Shown: positions 17,021 through 25,285 of the stretch, in pieces
Numbering within the stretch: the stretch's first letter is position 1
Layout of the letters: each line of letters opens with the position of its first letter
Origin: Gemmatimonadales bacterium UBA2989
GTDB lineage: Bacteria > Gemmatimonadota > Gemmatimonadetes > Longimicrobiales > Gaopeijiaceae
Length of the DNA: 64,000 bases
Assembly (NCBI GenBank): GCA_002346625.1
Contig: DEAF01000025.1
Span: forward strand, 1 to 64,000
Reading direction: 5' to 3'
The notes under the pieces: model-generated
Database searches by the model: none
What the model was told of the DNA's origin: nothing
What the model saw: only the letters and a program-made list of their open reading frames with translations
Program-made: the position numbers and the translations under genes

Positions 17021-17581
17021 TCATAATGGTAGCCGCAGCACCTCAGGATGAACCTTGCTCTCAGGCTGAGGTCCTTCTACGTCTACGCGTTCAACTCCTA
17101 GAAGAGCAACTTTTCGGTGAAGTCCTCCAGAAAATCCCCCCAATTTTCCATCACTTCTGACCACTCGATGGCAGGGCACTAAAATCGGAAGAGGGTTTGC
17201 CCTCACAGCTTGACCCACAGCTCTAGCGGACAAGGGATCACCCAAGTCTTTAGCTATGTCCCGATACGAAACAATACGTCCGTAAGGAATATCCGCCAGT
17301 CTTTTAAAGACCTTCTTTTGAAAGCTGGTGGCACCAGAAAAATCGAGGTCCAAGTCAAAACTTTTCCGATTTCCCTCTAAATATTCCTGGATTTGTTTAA
17401 AGGTTGTGGATAAAAGATCATCGTCTGTATGGCTCCAATTATCTCCCTCGATCATACCCTGCCTAACCCAGCCTACCCTGCGAACTCCGTTGCGTGTCAC
17501 CCATACAGCAATTGTTCCTACCAAAGTGTTTTTTAGGACACCGTACAACACCGAAGAGACATCATCTTTATGGGACATCAT
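17021..17581 (-). CDS. ogt: Methylated-DNA-protein cysteine methyltransferase
   Basis: The enzyme repairs O6-alkylguanine by accepting the alkyl group on its own cysteine. The 186-residue protein has the DNA-binding helix-turn-helix region SFQKKVFKRLADIPYGRIVSY (86-106), the arginine finger and AVGQAVRANPLPILVPCHRVV with acceptor Cys137, and the closing GGFSGGLHRKVALLGVE. The N-terminal part (1-75) is short and weakly conserved, as in Ogt. It is the last gene of the SUF operon: its ATG overlaps the sufU stop (ATGA). Coupling DNA repair to Fe-S assembly is unusual and may reflect only gene order. Confidence 0.92.
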   Translation of the reverse strand: MMSHKDDVSSVLYGVLKNTLVGTIAVWVTRNGVRRVGWVRQGMIEGDNWSHTDDDLLSTTFKQIQEYLEGNRKSFDLDLDFSGATSFQKKVFKRLADIPYGRIVSYRDIAKDLGDPLSARAVGQAVRANPLPILVPCHRVVRSDGKLGGFSGGLHRKVALLGVERVDVEGPQPESKVHPEVLRLPL

Positions 17582-18057
17582 TGTATCATCTCACGTTTGC
17601 TATAAACATTCCTGTCGACATCCTGATCTTTCTGCAAAGCTTTCCGCAGGGCATCGAATCCCAAGAGTGCACATTTTATGCGAACAGGAAATTTGCTGAC
17701 ACCCCTAAGGGCACGAAGATCTCCCATTGATATATCGGCTGCAACCTCCTGGTTTCCCTTCATCATATCCGCAAAACGTCCTGCAAGCTGAATGGCTTGG
17801 TCGCAACTTTTCCCCTTAACGACAGATGTCATCATAGAAACAGAAGCTTGTGATATGGAGCAGCCCTTTCCAACGAACCGAATTTCCTTAATGACATCTT
17901 CAGCTAAACGTATCTGAATACAAATTTCGTCTCCACATACTGGATTGCTTACGTGAGCTTCTGCCGTGTAACCCTCGATCTCCGACTGATTACGAGGATT
18001 CCTATAATGCTCCAAGATGAGCTGTTGATAAAGCGAAGTTAGCGATGGTTCGGTCAT
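17578..18057 (-). CDS. sufU: SufU-type Fe-S cluster assembly protein
   Basis: The 159-residue protein keeps the three conserved cysteines of the NifU-N/IscU fold: Cys41 (NPVCGDE), Cys66 (GKGCSISQASVS) and Cys129 (RIKCALLGF). The segment LRALRGVSKFPVRIKCA contains the insertion typical of SufU rather than IscU. SufU is a zinc-dependent partner that accepts sulfur from SufS. It sits between sufS and ogt in the operon and is separated from sufS by a 98-base spacer that contains a 9-bp hairpin. The ATGA overlap with ogt implies coupled translation. Confidence 0.95.
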   Translation of the reverse strand: MTEPSLTSLYQQLILEHYRNPRNQSEIEGYTAEAHVSNPVCGDEICIQIRLAEDVIKEIRFVGKGCSISQASVSMMTSVVKGKSCDQAIQLAGRFADMMKGNQEVAADISMGDLRALRGVSKFPVRIKCALLGFDALRKALQKDQDVDRNVYSKREMIQ

Positions 18058-18097
18058 TTATTTGTCACGAATGCGAATAGGAAAATTGCCTGCCCAT

Positions 18098-18120
18098 AAT
18101 AGTGCCTTAGTGGCACTATT
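18098..18120. promoter_or_regulatory. Perfect 9-bp hairpin between sufS and sufU
   Basis: AATAGTGCC (18098-18106), loop TTAGT, and GGCACTATT (18112-18120) form a strong hairpin. No T-run follows on the operon (minus) strand, so full termination is unlikely. It could reduce read-through, protect the upstream transcript from decay, or be an attenuation point setting the sufU/ogt level. Confidence 0.5.
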
Positions 18121-18155
18121 TCGAATTCCCACCTCTACCCTACTAAGGAGAGATG

Positions 18156-19403
18156 TCAGGAAGTACTGAAAATTGCCTGAACTAAACCCAGGCTTTCGGC
18201 CAACCTATCCACATCCTCTTTAGAGTTATAGAGATAAAAAGAAGCTCTTGCTGTCGCCGATACACCAAAATGGTGCATGACAAGTTGGGCACAGTGGTGT
18301 CCAGCACGAATAGCAACGCCTTCACCATCTAGGATTGTAGCAATATCATGTGGATGGGCGTCTCCCATGACAAATGAGACAACCCCTGACCGTTCAACTA
18401 GGTCTTTAGGTCCGAATATCTGAACATCTTTAATACTACTTAATCTCTCTATTGCATAAGAAATCACCGAACGTTCATGTTCAGCAATAGCTTCAAAAGT
18501 TAAATCTTCTAAAAAGTCTGCTGCTGCTGCAACGCCGATAGCTCCCGCTATATTGGGTGTACCCGCTTCAAATTTGTGAGGTATATCCGCCCAGGTGCTC
18601 TCGTCTCTGCCCACAGTCCTAATCATTTCACCCCCACCATGATAGGGTGGCATCGACTCTAATAATTCCCTACGAGCCCAGAGCCCTCCAATACCCGTGG
18701 GCCCACACATTTTATGGCCTGAAAAAGCATAGAAATCACAGCCAAGCTCCTGGACATCGACACGACGATGGGGAACTGCCTGCGCTCCGTCGACAAACAA
18801 GAGTGCTCCAGCGGATTTTGTTTGCTCGGCAATTTGACGAATCGGATTTACAGTTCCGAGAGAGTTGGAAATATGAGATACAGAAACAATACGCGTTCGT
18901 GCGTTGAGGAGATCTGGAAAATCTTCCAGAACTAAACGGCCTTGATCGTCAATTTCGATGTATCTTAGAATTGCCCCAGTACGCTGTGCCACCAACTGCC
19001 AAGGAACAATATTAGAGTGGTGCTCCATAGTGCTAATTAGAATCTCGTCCCCTTCTTTAAGGCTATCGAGACCCCAGCTTCCAGCAACTAAGTTGATCGC
19101 CTCAGTGGTTCCTCTGGTCCATATCAATTCTTCTGCTTCAGCTGCACCGATAAATCGGGCTAACCTTGCCCTGGCCTCTTCGTAAGCAATAGTCGATTTA
19201 CGACTAAGTTCATGTATGCCACGATGTACGTTGGCATTTATATGCTCATAGTATTCTGTCAGGGCATCTATAACACACTGTGGTTTTTGAGAAGTGGCAG
19301 CATTATCAAGATATACCAATGACTTTCCACTAACTTTTTCATTTAAGATCGGAAAGGAATCTGAAAATGGATACTGGGCAGGTTTGGAGATTTTGCTAGA
19401 CAT
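18156..19403 (-). CDS. sufS: SufS cysteine desulfurase
   Basis: SufS takes sulfur from cysteine as a persulfide for Fe-S assembly. This 415-residue class V PLP enzyme has YLDNAATSQKP (31-41), the histidine in TMEHHSNIVPW (125-135), the PLP lysine Lys231 in FSGHKMCGPTGIGG, and the active-site cysteine Cys371 in RAGHHCAQLVM-HFGV, the type II (SufS) arrangement. The SufU gene downstream is its natural partner. It follows the Rieske ferredoxin gene by 22 bases on the same strand and belongs to the SUF operon. Confidence 0.96.
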   Translation of the reverse strand: MSSKISKPAQYPFSDSFPILNEKVSGKSLVYLDNAATSQKPQCVIDALTEYYEHINANVHRGIHELSRKSTIAYEEARARLARFIGAAEAEELIWTRGTTEAINLVAGSWGLDSLKEGDEILISTMEHHSNIVPWQLVAQRTGAILRYIEIDDQGRLVLEDFPDLLNARTRIVSVSHISNSLGTVNPIRQIAEQTKSAGALLFVDGAQAVPHRRVDVQELGCDFYAFSGHKMCGPTGIGGLWARRELLESMPPYHGGGEMIRTVGRDESTWADIPHKFEAGTPNIAGAIGVAAAADFLEDLTFEAIAEHERSVISYAIERLSSIKDVQIFGPKDLVERSGVVSFVMGDAHPHDIATILDGEGVAIRAGHHCAQLVMHHFGVSATARASFYLYNSKEDVDRLAESLGLVQAIFSTS

Positions 19404-19425
19404 TAGAATAAACCATCAGAACATT

Positions 19426-19752
19426 TTAGATCTGCACAAAAATATTTTGCTCTCTAACCTCAACAGCAAAAGATCTCACAGGCTTAATAGCAGGCAACTG
19501 TGTGGCTCGTCCAGTACATATATCAAATTTGGCACCATGGTAGAGGCATTCCAACTGACTCCCCTCTAGATCGCCGTCAGAAAGCGGATAGTCCTGATGT
19601 GAGCAACGATCTTCGAGAGCATAGACTTCTCCAGCAACATTTGCCAGAACAATCGTAAATTCTCCAGCCTCAACTTGTAAAATGTTACCTGGTAAGCATT
19701 GATCGAGACTTGCTACTTTTACCCAATCTGCTACAGTGCTTTCTTCAGGCAT
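19426..19752 (-). CDS. Rieske [2Fe-2S] ferredoxin within the SUF operon
   Basis: From ATG 19752 the product is 108 residues with the Rieske ligands Cys50-His52 (EDRCSHQDYPLSDG) and Cys69-His72 (LECLYHGAKFDICTG). The short NirD/dioxygenase-ferredoxin layout fits a soluble electron carrier. A TTG at 19773 could extend it by seven residues into sufD; the ATG, overlapping the sufD stop by eight bases, is chosen. Position between sufD and sufS is the strongest clue to its job, probably electron supply to cluster assembly or an Fe-S protein that needs it. A dioxygenase partner is not present nearby. Confidence 0.9.
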   Translation of the reverse strand: MPEESTVADWVKVASLDQCLPGNILQVEAGEFTIVLANVAGEVYALEDRCSHQDYPLSDGDLEGSQLECLYHGAKFDICTGRATQLPAIKPVRSFAVEVREQNIFVQI

Positions 19753-21052
19753 GCGTAAGCAGCTTTTGCTCAATAGCCTGGGTCACCTCATCCACAACAT
19801 CTCCTAATGGCAATCTAGACATAACGTCACCCAAAAAACCAAGCACCACTAAGCGTTCTGCTTGTTGGCGACTGAGTCCACGACTTAACAAATAAAAGAG
19901 AGCTTCTTTATCAAGCTGTCCTATTGTAGCTCCGTGAGAGCATTTCACGTCGTCTGCCTCAATCTCAAGGTTAGGTAACGAATCGGCCCGAGCATTATCA
20001 GAAAGGAGAAGATTGCGATTGGTCTGATATGCGTCTGTCCCTTGGGCTCCAGGGTGAACCCGAATAATGCCCCTGAAGGCCGCACGTGAAGATCCATCAA
20101 GGGCCCCTTTGTATAGAAGATCACTACCGGAATTTGAAGCTACATGATCTTGACTGGTGTTATGATCAAAACACTGATTCTGATCCCCGAAATAGATGCC
20201 CAGCATGTCGCTTTTGGCACCAGAACCTAGAAGCTGAGAATTCAAGTCAACCCGACTTACCGAGCCACCTAGGCCCACATTAAGTGTGTTGAGGATGGAA
20301 TCACGGTGCGCCAAAGTACGTTGAGCTGACTGACAGAACACGCCATGACCCGACTGCTGGATCGAAACAAACTGAACCTGAGCTCCTTCTTTTGCGATAA
20401 CCTCCAATGATGATGATGCCAACGTTATCTCATCGAAATCCTCTGATATAATTTCTTCCACATACGAGACTTGGCTGCCCGCCTCTGCGATAATCAGAGT
20501 CCTTGTACATACAGCGGATCCAGCATGTGAAAGATAGTTAACAGTCCGAAATGGAAGCTTTATATTGACGCCACGTGGAACGTATAGGAGTACCCCGTCA
20601 GTCCAAAAGGCTGCGTTTAAGGCCTCAAACTTACCTTTTTCAGGTGGAAGAGCCTCTACGGCTAGGTGTTCTTCCAACAAATCAGAATAATCTTCCACTG
20701 CAGATCGTAATGATGTAAAAATCACCCCCTGGGCTGACAGACTAGCTTCTGAATCAATGTTAGTCGTTAGGCCATCTACCAAAAATGAAGATCCTGACGC
20801 TGTTCGATTTTCATTCAAAACCCCTTCTAATATTTCTGGCAAAGAACCGTTTAGGTCGACATCTCCAGGAAGAAGGAACTTCAAAGATTCAAGGTCCACG
20901 ATCTGAGAAAGATCGGTGTAGCGCCACTCTTCTGATTGAGTAGTGGGAAGTGGGGTGTTTTTATAGACATTCCACGCATGTTCTCGACGGCGACAAAGCC
21001 ATTCGGGCGCACCCTGGCCTAATTTTTTTAGGACCGCACTCTCAAGGGACAC
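19745..21052 (-). CDS. sufD: SufD, Fe-S scaffold complex subunit
   Basis: SufD forms the SufBC2D scaffold. The 435-residue protein has a variable N-terminal part (EWRYTDLSQI near 42-51) and the beta-helix core: EKGKFEALNAAFWTDGVLLYVPRGVNI (near 138-163), THTLIIAEAGSQVSYVEE, the LLGSGAKSDMLGIYFGD stretch, and the C-terminal CSHGATIGQLDKEALFYLLSRGLSRQQAERLVVLGF motif shared by SufB and SufD. It lacks the SufB-type nucleating residues. It follows sufB by 42 bases. Its C-terminus overlaps the Rieske gene start. Confidence 0.95.
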   Translation of the reverse strand: MSLESAVLKKLGQGAPEWLCRRREHAWNVYKNTPLPTTQSEEWRYTDLSQIVDLESLKFLLPGDVDLNGSLPEILEGVLNENRTASGSSFLVDGLTTNIDSEASLSAQGVIFTSLRSAVEDYSDLLEEHLAVEALPPEKGKFEALNAAFWTDGVLLYVPRGVNIKLPFRTVNYLSHAGSAVCTRTLIIAEAGSQVSYVEEIISEDFDEITLASSSLEVIAKEGAQVQFVSIQQSGHGVFCQSAQRTLAHRDSILNTLNVGLGGSVSRVDLNSQLLGSGAKSDMLGIYFGDQNQCFDHNTSQDHVASNSGSDLLYKGALDGSSRAAFRGIIRVHPGAQGTDAYQTNRNLLLSDNARADSLPNLEIEADDVKCSHGATIGQLDKEALFYLLSRGLSRQQAERLVVLGFLGDVMSRLPLGDVVDEVTQAIEQKLLTHA

Positions 21053-21094
21053 CTTATTCCCCTAGAATCCATATGGATTGTATCGTATCCGTCA

Positions 21095-22510
21095 TCAGCC
21101 TACCGATCCCTCCATTTCTAACTCTATTAACCGATTGAGCTCAACCGCATACTCTAATGGCAATTCTTTGGCAATAGGTTCAATGAACCCCCTTACAATA
21201 AGTGCCATAGCCTCTTCTTCGCTCATACCACGGCTTTTGAGATAAAAGAGTTGCTCGTCACCTACCTTTGAAACAGTGGCTTCGTGGCCAACGGTAGATC
21301 TTTTTTCTTCAATTTCGATATAGGGATATGTATCTGTGCGAGACGTGTCGTTGATCAGAAGCGCATCACACTCAACGTTAGAGCGAGCATTAGTAGAGCC
21401 TTCGTACACCTTACACAATCCCCGGTAAGATGATCTTCCATGTCCCTTAGAAATGGACTTAGATACTATAGATGATGTGGTATTGGGGGCGGCGTGAACC
21501 ACTTTTCCCCCCGTATCCTGATGCTGTCCATCACTTGCATAAGCAATAGACATAATAGACCCATGTGCACCCTCACCCATAAGATAGCAGGACGGGTACT
21601 TCATTGTGAGCTTAGAGCCAAGATTACCATCTAGCCATTCCATCGTAGCATTCTCATTCACAAGAGCTCTTTGGGTCACAAGGTTGTACATATTATTGGA
21701 CCAATTCTGGATCGTGGTATAACGGAACCGGGAGTCTCTTTTTAGTACGATTTCTATGACACCAGAATGGAAAGAATCCGTAGAGTATACAGGAGCAGTG
21801 CATCCTTCGATGTAGTGAGCTTGTGCTCCCTCTTCAACGATTATTAGTGTCCTCTCAAACTGCCCCATACGCTCTTGGTTTACCCGGAAATACGCCTGAA
21901 GAGGAGTCTCGAGATGAACCCCCCTTGGAATGTACACGAAAGAACCACCCGACCATACAGCCGAGTTGAGAGCTGAAAACTTATTGTCTGCTGGAGGAAT
22001 TACTGTTGCAAAATGCTCCCTGAATAGCTCTGGGTGATTCTTGAGTCCGTCTTCGATGGAATCAAATATTACACCCTGTGACTCCCACTCATCTTTGAGG
22101 GAATGATACACCATCTCTGACTCATACTGAGCCCCAACGCCAGCTAGAACCTTTTGCTCAGCTTCTGGGATGCCAAGTCTCTCGAAAGTGTTTTTGATAT
22201 TTTCTGGAACATCATCCCACGAACGTTCCATCTGATCTTGGGGCTTCACATAGAAGTAAATTTCCTCCAAAGTTTCTTCGAGCTTGGAAAGATCACCCCC
22301 CCACTTGGGCATAGGCTTTGCTTCATAGGTACGGAGTGCCTTAAGGCGAAAATCTAGCATCCATTGTGGCTCTTCCTTGCGTTCCGATATCTGGCGCACA
22401 ATATCCTCGTCAAGTCCGGGCCTGGTGCGAAAAACGTGCGTTTCTTGATCTATGAATCCGTACTTGTACTCATCTAGATCAAGATTTTGAATTAGCTCGT
22501 TCTCTGGCAT
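21095..22510 (-). CDS. sufB: SufB, Fe-S scaffold complex subunit
   Basis: SufB is the main scaffold on which the cluster is built. The 471-residue length and sequence are canonical: [28 protein letters not shown] near the N-terminus, [33 protein letters not shown] (about 190-222), [74 protein letters not shown], and [36 protein letters not shown]. The conserved cysteine of NVECDALL is present. It comes directly after sufC in a tight operon. Confidence 0.97.
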   Translation of the reverse strand: MPENELIQNLDLDEYKYGFIDQETHVFRTRPGLDEDIVRQISERKEEPQWMLDFRLKALRTYEAKPMPKWGGDLSKLEETLEEIYFYVKPQDQMERSWDDVPENIKNTFERLGIPEAEQKVLAGVGAQYESEMVYHSLKDEWESQGVIFDSIEDGLKNHPELFREHFATVIPPADNKFSALNSAVWSGGSFVYIPRGVHLETPLQAYFRVNQERMGQFERTLIIVEEGAQAHYIEGCTAPVYSTDSFHSGVIEIVLKRDSRFRYTTIQNWSNNMYNLVTQRALVNENATMEWLDGNLGSKLTMKYPSCYLMGEGAHGSIMSIAYASDGQHQDTGGKVVHAAPNTTSSIVSKSISKGHGRSSYRGLCKVYEGSTNARSNVECDALLINDTSRTDTYPYIEIEEKRSTVGHEATVSKVGDEQLFYLKSRGMSEEEAMALIVRGFIEPIAKELPLEYAVELNRLIELEMEGSVG

Positions 22511-22549
22511 AATACTACTCCCGATCGCGCTTGGTTGTTGTTCTCACCT

Positions 22550-23314
22550 TTAAATTTCTTTCCAATCCGAATAACCCTGATCTTCTAACTCTAAGGCCAC
22601 CTCCGGTCCACCAGACTGTACAATTTTGCCATCCACCATAACATGTACCTTGTCAGGATTTATGTAATTAAGGATGCGTTGATAGTGGGTAATTAAGAGT
22701 ACGGTCATCTCTGGATCTTCTTCGCGGAGTTTGTTCACTCCATTGGCAACAATCTTTAAGGCGTCGATATCAAGACCTGAGTCTGTCTCGTCCATAAGTG
22801 CCAAAGAAGGCCGTAGGACTGCCATTTGAAGGATTTCATTGCGTTTCTTCTCTCCTCCACTAAAACCGTCGTTAATCGGACGCTCAGCAAACGAAGGGTC
22901 CATGTCGAGAAGTTTCATGCGTTCAATAAGTTCATCCTGGAAATCAAAGAGATCGACCTCATCGTCACCCTCTAGGCGGGCCTGAAGTGCTGTGCGCAAG
23001 AAATTGGCAATAGAAACACCAGGAATTTCTACAGGGTACTGAAATGCAAGAAATACCCCAGCACATGCACGCTCTTCTGGGTCCATTTCAAGAATAGGTT
23101 CGCCACGATATATAACTTCGCCGGCTGTGGCTTCGTACCCTGGATGCCCGGCCAAAACTTTTGCAAGGGTACTCTTTCCAGATCCGTTTGGTCCCATAAT
23201 AGCGTGTATCTCACCCTGTTGGAGTTCAAGATCTAATCCTTTGAGGATGGAGATATCCTGGTCAACAACTTTGGCATAAAGACCATCAATTTTAAGTATT
23301 GGAGTGCTACTCAT
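22550..23314 (-). CDS. sufC: SufC, Fe-S assembly ATPase
   Basis: This ABC-type ATPase drives the conformational change of the SufBC2D complex. The 254-residue protein has the Walker A GPNGSGKST (41-49), the Q-loop AFQYPVEIPGVS, the signature FSGGEKKRNEILQM (SufC-specific form, not the usual LSGGQ) and Walker B SLALMDETDSGLDIDA, followed by the H-loop ITHYQRIL. It is the first gene of the seven-gene SUF operon. The 118-base upstream spacer contains a Fur-like palindrome, so iron control is likely. Confidence 0.97.
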   Translation of the reverse strand: MSSTPILKIDGLYAKVVDQDISILKGLDLELQQGEIHAIMGPNGSGKSTLAKVLAGHPGYEATAGEVIYRGEPILEMDPEERACAGVFLAFQYPVEIPGVSIANFLRTALQARLEGDDEVDLFDFQDELIERMKLLDMDPSFAERPINDGFSGGEKKRNEILQMAVLRPSLALMDETDSGLDIDALKIVANGVNKLREEDPEMTVLLITHYQRILNYINPDKVHVMVDGKIVQSGGPEVALELEDQGYSDWKEI

Positions 23315-23348
23315 TGGAGGGGATAAACTCTCTTAAATGTTCAGTATT

Positions 23349-23361
23349 AATAATGATTATT
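23349..23361. promoter_or_regulatory. Fur-like 6-1-6 palindrome upstream of sufC
   Basis: AATAAT-G-ATTATT is a perfect 6-1-6 inverted repeat 35-47 bases before the sufC ATG. It differs from the Bacillus-type Fur 7-1-7 box (TGATAATNATTATCA) at three of fourteen positions in the aligned window. Iron-responsive control of SUF by Fur or a Fur-family relative is well known in other bacteria. The regulator gene is not in this window, so the assignment is an inference. Confidence 0.5.
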
Positions 23362-23432
23362 CTTTCCATCGAAGCTAGGAAAACATAGATTTGCCGTCAA
23401 CCTGAGACGTAATATTAAATATAAAACACTCG

Positions 23433-23756
23433 TCAATCCTCAGGTTCTACAACAACTGCAGTCCCATAGCAAAGTATCTCAGCAGCACCTTGCTGAATCA
23501 TGGATGTCTGAAAGCGTAGGCTCAAAACCGCATTGCCCCCAAGAGTTTTGGCGTCTTCCACCAACCGATCAATGGACTGCTCTCGAGATTCAGCCATCAT
23601 TTTTGTGTATTCGTGGATTTCACCGCCAGCTATGTTTCGGAATATAGCAACGATGTCACGGCCTATATGACGTGCCCTGATGGTATTTCCTCTAGCTAAC
23701 CCTAATGTGCGCACTACTCTCATCCCCGGGATATTAGGGGTGGTAACAACAATCAT
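23433..23756 (-). CDS. YbjQ/UPF0145 family protein
   Basis: The 107-residue product has the full YbjQ pattern: MIVVTTPNIPGMRVVRTLGLARGNTIRARHIG as a first beta-strand pair, GGEIHEYTKMMAESREQSIDRLVEDAKTLGGNAVLSLRFQTS in the helix, and the closing AEILCYGTAVVV. These small proteins form pentamers and are annotated as heavy-metal-binding in some databases, without a clear function. The gene overlaps the upstream membrane protein by four bases, so the two probably act together. It lies just upstream of the SUF operon, on the same strand but separated by 118 bases holding the Fur-like box. Confidence 0.88.
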   Translation of the reverse strand: MIVVTTPNIPGMRVVRTLGLARGNTIRARHIGRDIVAIFRNIAGGEIHEYTKMMAESREQSIDRLVEDAKTLGGNAVLSLRFQTSMIQQGAAEILCYGTAVVVEPED

Positions 23757-24046
23757 CGATAAACTCCTTTATAGGGATCCGTGAGCCATTCTCTATATCT
23801 TTCGTAGATAACGCTGATCAAAATCAGCAAAAGACCTACAAATATAATTGTGCCGCTTCCTCTTTTATGCTCTACCACGCCCAAGTCGAAAATTATTTCC
23901 ATAAAAATACCCACCACGAATAACAACAAACCAACAGGTCTTATCAGCCTCTTGTTCACCGTAAACCAAAAAGGGTCATTCTCTTGAAGTGCGGTGGGAT
24001 TAGCATTGTCAATCTCTGATTTAACAGATCCTTCACTTATAGACAT
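23753..24046 (-). CDS. Small two-span membrane protein
   Basis: I do not recognise a family. The 97-residue protein has an acidic N-terminal tail (1-32), two hydrophobic segments (about 38-53 LLLFVVGIFMEIIFDL and 66-80 TIIFVGLLLILISVIY) joined by a short basic loop (VEHKRGSG), and a basic/aromatic C-terminus (ERYREWLTDPYKGVYR). The topology suggests both ends are cytoplasmic. Its stop overlaps the ybjQ start by four bases, the only clue to function. Confidence 0.6.
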   Translation of the reverse strand: MSISEGSVKSEIDNANPTALQENDPFWFTVNKRLIRPVGLLLFVVGIFMEIIFDLGVVEHKRGSGTIIFVGLLLILISVIYERYREWLTDPYKGVYR

Positions 24047-24081
24047 TACTTAACCTCACATTGGAAATTCATATAAATAAA

Positions 24082-25284
24082 TTAGTTCACAATTTTGTAT
24101 AAAGTTTCTGCTAACTGTTCGATTTCTTCCTCGGAATTATAGTAGTGAGGGGATATACGAACTGCAGAATCAACTCCCTTGTCATCAAAATCCAATACAG
24201 CATACTCTCTAGTACTCAGGCTGGTATTTATTCCAGCCTCAGCAAGCGATGCAACCAGATCACTCGAATTGTGTCCATCCACAGATACTGTGGCAATTGC
24301 ACATTGCTCTATTCCACGATCAAGAACTTGCAGTTTGTCGATCTCAGACAATCTGTCACGGACCATAGCAGCCAGAGCCCAGGCACGATCTCGGATTGCT
24401 TCAATGCCCAAATCGATTGCGTATTCGGCAGCACGTCCCATCCCAAGAACTAGAGCATAGGGAAATTCCCAGTTTTCAAAACGTTGTGCTCCATGGGCCG
24501 GCTGATAAAGATCTGCATCTATCCAGTCGGCAGCACGCATGTCTGGAAAAAGAGGCTCTAGGCCTAGATCTAAAGCTCGATCGGATACGTAGAGGAAACC
24601 CACACCGCGGGGGCCGCGCAGAAACTTCCTGGCTGTAGCAGAAAGAAAGTCGCAACCGATATCTCTTACATCTACAGGCATTTGGCCAACTGATTGACAG
24701 GCATCAACGAGATATAGTATGTCGCGTTGAGAACACATGGCACCAACATCAGCCACACGTTGTACAAGGCCGGAATTTGTGGGAACATGGGTCACCGCTA
24801 CAAGCTTGGGCCGTCGACGATGTATGGCCTCTTCCATGGCCATAACATCGAGACCGCCCAAGGGGTCTTCCGGAACCCGAACTAACTCAACGCCCATTCG
24901 CGACTGCAAAGATAGATACATGATCTGGTTTGATGCGTAGTCATTACGGGTTGTAACAATGACATCTCCAGCCTTAAATGAGACCGAGGATAGAGCTTGA
25001 ATAAACGAAGCTGTAGCATTCTCAGTAATAGCAACATTCTCTGGATCTGATCCTATTAGAGACCCCAAAGCTTCATACACAGCCCTGATCTCAGATTCCC
25101 TCTTGTCAGATGCCTCGTATCCTCCAACCTGGGATTCAAAATCAAGATGCTCCTTGATGGCCAAAAGGACTGGAATGGGCATGAGCCCTGCGCCAGCGTT
25201 GTTGAGATGAATATTATGCAGGGTACCCGGAGTATCCGCCCTTAAACTCTCAATATCCAGAGAAGAAATTCCATCTTCGGACAT
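24082..25284 (-). CDS. Class V aminotransferase-fold PLP enzyme
   Basis: The 400-residue protein (start ATG at 25284) has the class V fold: HLNNAGAGLMP (26-36), ENATASFIQALSS (88-100), VTHVPTNSGLVQ (164-175), YLVDACQSVGQMPVDV (191-206), and the PLP lysine in LSATARKFLRGPRGVGF (Lys220). It resembles isopenicillin-N-epimerase-like or selenocysteine-lyase-like enzymes; reaction unknown. An upstream in-frame start at 25359 lies inside the preceding gene, and the junction TAA-A-ATG with a one-base gap supports 25284. Co-transcribed with the secreted amidohydrolase. A second, non-identical class V enzyme is at 40373. Confidence 0.86.
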   Translation of the reverse strand: MSEDGISSLDIESLRADTPGTLHNIHLNNAGAGLMPIPVLLAIKEHLDFESQVGGYEASDKRESEIRAVYEALGSLIGSDPENVAITENATASFIQALSSVSFKAGDVIVTTRNDYASNQIMYLSLQSRMGVELVRVPEDPLGGLDVMAMEEAIHRRRPKLVAVTHVPTNSGLVQRVADVGAMCSQRDILYLVDACQSVGQMPVDVRDIGCDFLSATARKFLRGPRGVGFLYVSDRALDLGLEPLFPDMRAADWIDADLYQPAHGAQRFENWEFPYALVLGMGRAAEYAIDLGIEAIRDRAWALAAMVRDRLSEIDKLQVLDRGIEQCAIATVSVDGHNSSDLVASLAEAGINTSLSTREYAVLDFDDKGVDSAVRISPHYYNSEEEIEQLAETLYKIVN

Positions 25285-25285
25285 T

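Noticed and set aside
17405..17413. Perfect DnaA-box sequence TGTGGATAA
   Set aside because: It lies alone inside the ogt coding region, far from the dnaA region, so it is best explained by chance.
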